Shown here: piece by piece, positions 4,676 to 7,278 of the stretch
Numbering within the stretch: the first letter of the stretch is position 1
Layout of the letters: each line of letters starts with the position of its first letter
Source: JBDRMN01 sp043812055
GTDB lineage: Bacteria > Patescibacteriota > Gracilibacteria > JAHISY01
Length of the DNA: 7,278 bases
Assembly: GCA_043812055.1 (NCBI GenBank)
Contig: JBDRMN010000066.1
Span: forward strand, 1 to 7,278
Reading direction: 5' to 3'
Program-made: the position numbers and the translations under genes
The notes under the pieces: model-generated
Told to the model about the DNA's origin: nothing
Seen by the model: only the letters and a program-made list of their open reading frames with translations
Databases searched by the model: none

Positions 4676-7278
4676 ATGAAAAAAGCTTTTATTCTGTTTA
4701 CGTTGACTTTGGGATCGCTCCTTACTGTGGCCTGCTCTGATTTTGATTTGGCCGCAGTGACTGTGGAGATTACTCCGAGAGCCACTTCAGCGAGTTACGC
4801 TTCTCCATTTGTGAGAGTTTCAGAATTTAACTCGTTTTTCGTGAAATTTGATCTTACCGGAGAGGGCGCATCGAAATTTACGACATGGTTTGAAATAACG
4901 GATGGTTCGGGTCAGCTGGAACAACAGGAGGTTGAAATCGAGTGCGAAAATTCCAAGTGCTCCGGTTTTGCGATCAGCTCTCCCTCACGGGCCTATAAGT
5001 TCCAGATTGAGCTGACTGGCGAAGCTGGTCAGCGGGCAGATAATTTTGAGATTGAAACAAAAAGTATTTCTACTCAAAGCTCTTGGCAGCTAATCCCTTC
5101 AGCTTCCGCACAAATTACCGATCTTCCCATCATCTCGCGCGAAGAGTGGGGAGCAAATTCGGATTACCTCCTCAAGCGCGACATTAAAACAAGTGTTCAG
5201 ACCGGAGGCAAACGACAACAGCAATGCGATGAATGGGTGCGGGATTTTCCGGGAGAATTCCAAACAGACGGGAGGAAAATCACCGTGGACACTCAAAATC
5301 GGGAACTGCAGTTTCCTCGCACGTATTCAAAAGCAATCCGCAAAATCGTGATTCATTCGACTGCTACTGATGAAGATAAGGATGTAAACGGTGATAAAAA
5401 ATTTACACCTGAAGACACGGAAGCAATCACCCGAGCGATTTACTATTATCACGCGATGTGGAAAGGCTGGGGCGATATCGGTTATCACTACCTCATTGAT
5501 CCTTTCGGCAATATTTATGAGGGTAGAAGCGGGGGCGATTATGTGGTTGGTGCGCACGCGTACTGTGCCAACACGGGGACAATTGGAGTGGCTTTTATCG
5601 GTGATTTTGGCGAAACCTTACCTTCACGACCCGCATTTGTGAGCGCGGAACAGCTCCTTGGTGAACTGGCAAATTTGTATTCCCTCGATCTGGCGGTGAG
5701 TTCATCTTGGCATGGCAAATTAATCCGTAATCTCGTAGGCCATCGTGATTACGTGGCCACCGAGTGTCCGGGTGACGAGCTGTATGCCTATCTCGGTGAC
5801 CTGGCCCAAAGCGCCATGAACCATGCGCGCGGCAATTTACTTTCGAATGTGGATTTTGACTACCATATGATTGCCAGCGACTCACCCATTTTTTTGGATC
5901 CACTCGAAGAAAAAGCTCTTACTTTTAAACTGAAAAATGTTGGCAAAAAGGCTTGGCCCGCTGGCAGTAAGTTACGCTTATCGCGCTCCGAGATTCGTAA
6001 AAACGGTTTCGGAGCCACTGTCGGAGACGGTTCAGAATTTGCCGTCTCGCTCAACAGCCAAGTAAGCGCGGGAGCGACGGCTACGGTGCGGATTCCGGTT
6101 GCGGCGAAGATGCAGGCCGGACGCTACCGCTTCGGGATCACTCCGAGTTTCGGCGGGCAGGACGCACGCAAGTTTTATGTAGTGGTGAATGTAAATGAGG
6201 CCAAACTTGATTATGAGCTGCTGAGTGCCAAGCACCCTCCGCAACCCTTCGCCCCGGGTGCTCAGGCTATTGCCTTTGTCGAGCTGCGTAATAAATCAAA
6301 TTTTACCTGGAAAGCCCAGGGTGAACACCGGGTTTATCTCGGCACCACCAAGCCGCTAAACCGGGCCAGTCCTTTTCGTCTGGGGACAACGCACGAATTG
6401 GGAGGACTGGATCAGGACATCCCACCCGGCGGGATTGCTCAGTTCACCTTGAATCTGACGGCTCCGCAGCGGGCGGCGCGCTACGAGATCACTTTCGCTC
6501 CCGCTGTGGCGGGCTTCGGTTATCTGCCGGATTATGACATGCAGTTTCACACGACTGTACGCGAACCCCGTTTCTCCGCGGATCTCCTCGATGTGAGTTC
6601 CGGTCCAGATTTACGTTTCGAACCGGGAGAGACTCGTGAGCTCTCGCTTAGTTTCCTAAACACCAGCCAGGTTGATTGGAATGCTGATCAATTCGAACTC
6701 GAAGTACTCCAGAACTCAGGAGTGGCGATTAGCCGTCAGAGCTTACGATTACCGGATAAGGTTTCCGAAAACGAACAAGTCCGCATTGGTTTCAATGTCA
6801 CGGCTCCCGTCCGTCAGGGTAAGTACCGTTTCACGCTGCGGCCAAAGTGGGAGAATGGAAAAGTGAAAACTCTCAAACCGGTCGATTTCCTGATCGAAGT
6901 AAATCCACCGCGTCTGACTGGTGAGCTCAGCCCCAAGCCGGAAACCTTGACCCTGGCGAATGGCGGTGAGGAAAAAATTTCCCTCACCTACAAAAACACG
7001 GGTAATGTCACCTGGCAGCAAAGCGACGTAATCCTGCAACGCTTGCCAGCCCGCGCGAGCGCGCTCGTTGCAGGCAACTGGCTTTCATCGTTACAGCCGG
7101 CAAAATTAAAAGAAGACTCGGTTCAACCAGGCGCAGTCGGCCATTTCGAATTCACCGTGCGCAAGAACAGTGAAAGTTCTCGAGAGATTGAAAGCTTCGT
7201 TCCCATCGTCCGGGGACTCGGTCGTATCCGGGGACCCGCTGCCAAGATTGAAGTTCAAAACGCCAATCTAACAATTGC
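4676..7278 (+). CDS. Exported N-acetylmuramoyl-L-alanine amidase (PGRP/Amidase_2) with C-terminal beta-domain repeats, 3' partial
   Basis: The frame stays open to the window edge (867 codons, no stop). Residues 1-20 form a signal peptide, Lys-Lys then a hydrophobic core, ending LTVAC. That loosely fits a lipobox with Cys20, so a lipoprotein is likely. Residues 24-135 are a beta-rich domain I do not recognise. The PGRP/type 2 amidase domain spans about 150-380: ISREEWGA (153-160), zinc ligand His227 in IVIHSTAT, WGDIGYHYL with catalytic-type Tyr270, YEGR, and GHRDYVATECPG supplying His356, Thr362 and Cys364. The zinc set His/His/Cys plus Tyr is complete, so it should hydrolyse the MurNAc-L-Ala bond. 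An EF-hand-like loop is inserted at 236-247. From 392 onward come four related domains of about 113-124 residues. I chose ATG 4676 because it gives the signal peptide. ATG 4535 is in frame but would add 47 residues ahead of it. No Shine-Dalgarno is visible; seven A's precede the ATG. Confidence 0.88.
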   Translation, partial: MKKAFILFTLTLGSLLTVACSDFDLAAVTVEITPRATSASYASPFVRVSEFNSFFVKFDLTGEGASKFTTWFEITDGSGQLEQQEVEIECENSKCSGFAISSPSRAYKFQIELTGEAGQRADNFEIETKSISTQSSWQLIPSASAQITDLPIISREEWGANSDYLLKRDIKTSVQTGGKRQQQCDEWVRDFPGEFQTDGRKITVDTQNRELQFPRTYSKAIRKIVIHSTATDEDKDVNGDKKFTPEDTEAITRAIYYYHAMWKGWGDIGYHYLIDPFGNIYEGRSGGDYVVGAHAYCANTGTIGVAFIGDFGETLPSRPAFVSAEQLLGELANLYSLDLAVSSSWHGKLIRNLVGHRDYVATECPGDELYAYLGDLAQSAMNHARGNLLSNVDFDYHMIASDSPIFLDPLEEKALTFKLKNVGKKAWPAGSKLRLSRSEIRKNGFGATVGDGSEFAVSLNSQVSAGATATVRIPVAAKMQAGRYRFGITPSFGGQDARKFYVVVNVNEAKLDYELLSAKHPPQPFAPGAQAIAFVELRNKSNFTWKAQGEHRVYLGTTKPLNRASPFRLGTTHELGGLDQDIPPGGIAQFTLNLTAPQRAARYEITFAPAVAGFGYLPDYDMQFHTTVREPRFSADLLDVSSGPDLRFEPGETRELSLSFLNTSQVDWNADQFELEVLQNSGVAISRQSLRLPDKVSENEQVRIGFNVTAPVRQGKYRFTLRPKWENGKVKTLKPVDFLIEVNPPRLTGELSPKPETLTLANGGEEKISLTYKNTGNVTWQQSDVILQRLPARASALVAGNWLSSLQPAKLKEDSVQPGAVGHFEFTVRKNSESSREIESFVPIVRGLGRIRGPAAKIEVQNANLTI
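5381..5416 (+). other. EF-hand/dockerin-type calcium-binding loop inside the amidase domain
   Basis: Residues 236-247 read DVNGDKKFTPED. Asp1, Asn3, Asp5, Thr9 and Asp12 fall at the canonical calcium-coordinating positions, followed by a helix-like TEAITRAIYYYH. The loop lies between zinc ligand His227 and the WGDIGYHY segment. Preceding residues DEDK add acidity. Only one loop is seen, whereas dockerins carry two. Confidence 0.7.
5849..7278 (+). repeat. Four tandem Ig-like/NBR1-like beta domains in the amidase C-terminal half
   Basis: Protein-level repeats cover residues 392-508, 509-630, 631-743 and 744 to beyond 867. Each carries N-x-[GS]-x3-W: NVGKKAW (421-427), NKSNFTW (539-545), NTSQVDW (662-668) and NTGNVTW (774-780). 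The Trp spacings are 118, 123 and 112. Repeats 1-3 then show an AP- or K-plus-G-rich turn and R/KY-x-[FI] strand (GRYRFGITP, ARYEITFAP, GKYRFTLRP). This resembles NBR1-type Ig-like and CARDB-like beta-sandwich domains that serve as wall-binding or spacer modules. The repeats are diverged and not visible at DNA level. Confidence 0.65.
7033..7078. repeat. Cluster of overlapping inverted repeats within the amidase gene
   Basis: CCTGCAACG (7033-7041) pairs with CGTTGCAGG (7066-7074). Between them lies a perfect 12-base palindrome, CGAGCGCGCTCG (7056-7067), and overlapping the end is GTTGC-AG-GCAAC (7067-7078). It encodes an Ala/Arg-rich stretch (PARASALVAG) in the fourth beta domain, GC-richer than its surroundings. 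It may be another in-frame palindromic insertion. Confidence 0.5.

Noticed and set aside
5595..6244. Several 64-102 residue minus-strand frames across the amidase
   Set aside because: All lie opposite a continuous, motif-rich coding frame, and none has a plausible start context or family match.
1..7278. tRNA or rRNA genes
   Set aside because: No cloverleaf with a TTCRA loop and no conserved rRNA segment was noticed on either strand by eye. No covariance search was possible.

Overview
The window looks like a bacterial chromosome segment of moderate GC. It uses the standard bacterial code: TGA is a genuine stop for the LCP gene. Several traits are compatible with a Candidate Phyla Radiation (Patescibacteria, perhaps Peregrinibacteria-like) genome: start codons with no evident Shine-Dalgarno (GTG, TTG and ATG), an atpC gene separated from the rest of the ATP synthase operon, palindrome-rich spacers, and a large secreted amidase with extra beta domains. 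This placement is an inference from style, not from a marker gene.

Layout. The left edge (about 1-180) carries the C-terminal end of a DDE-type transposase cut by the window edge. It runs directly into a rightward set: a single-domain mannose-1-phosphate guanylyltransferase (184-1299), a 53-residue very basic small protein (1355-1516), and the F1 ATP synthase epsilon subunit (1647-2078). Two large hairpins (2095-2185) separate these from a convergent leftward pair: an LCP (LytR-CpsA-Psr) family protein (2201-3493) and, upstream of it, a multi-pass membrane protein of unknown function (3495-4415), with only one base between them. A 260-base divergent spacer (4416-4675) holds the presumed promoters. 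To its right a large exported amidase runs off the right edge (4676 to beyond 7278).

How the genes may work together. Apart from atpC and the small basic protein, the cargo concerns the cell envelope. The guanylyltransferase would make GDP-mannose for surface glycans. The LCP protein would attach lipid-linked glycopolymers to peptidoglycan or another acceptor. The amidase would cut the stem peptide from muramic acid outside the membrane. Co-function is inferred from proximity only, because these genes lie in different transcription units.

Most notable: (1) a 28-base palindrome carried in frame inside the guanylyltransferase gene, with a 10-base core shared with the hairpin downstream of atpC; (2) a canonical EF-hand/dockerin-type calcium loop between two zinc-site elements of the amidase domain; (3) four Trp-marked beta-sandwich repeats on the amidase; (4) a transposase end abutting and overlapping the guanylyltransferase start. 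I see no complete undescribed system such as a defence island, retron or CRISPR.
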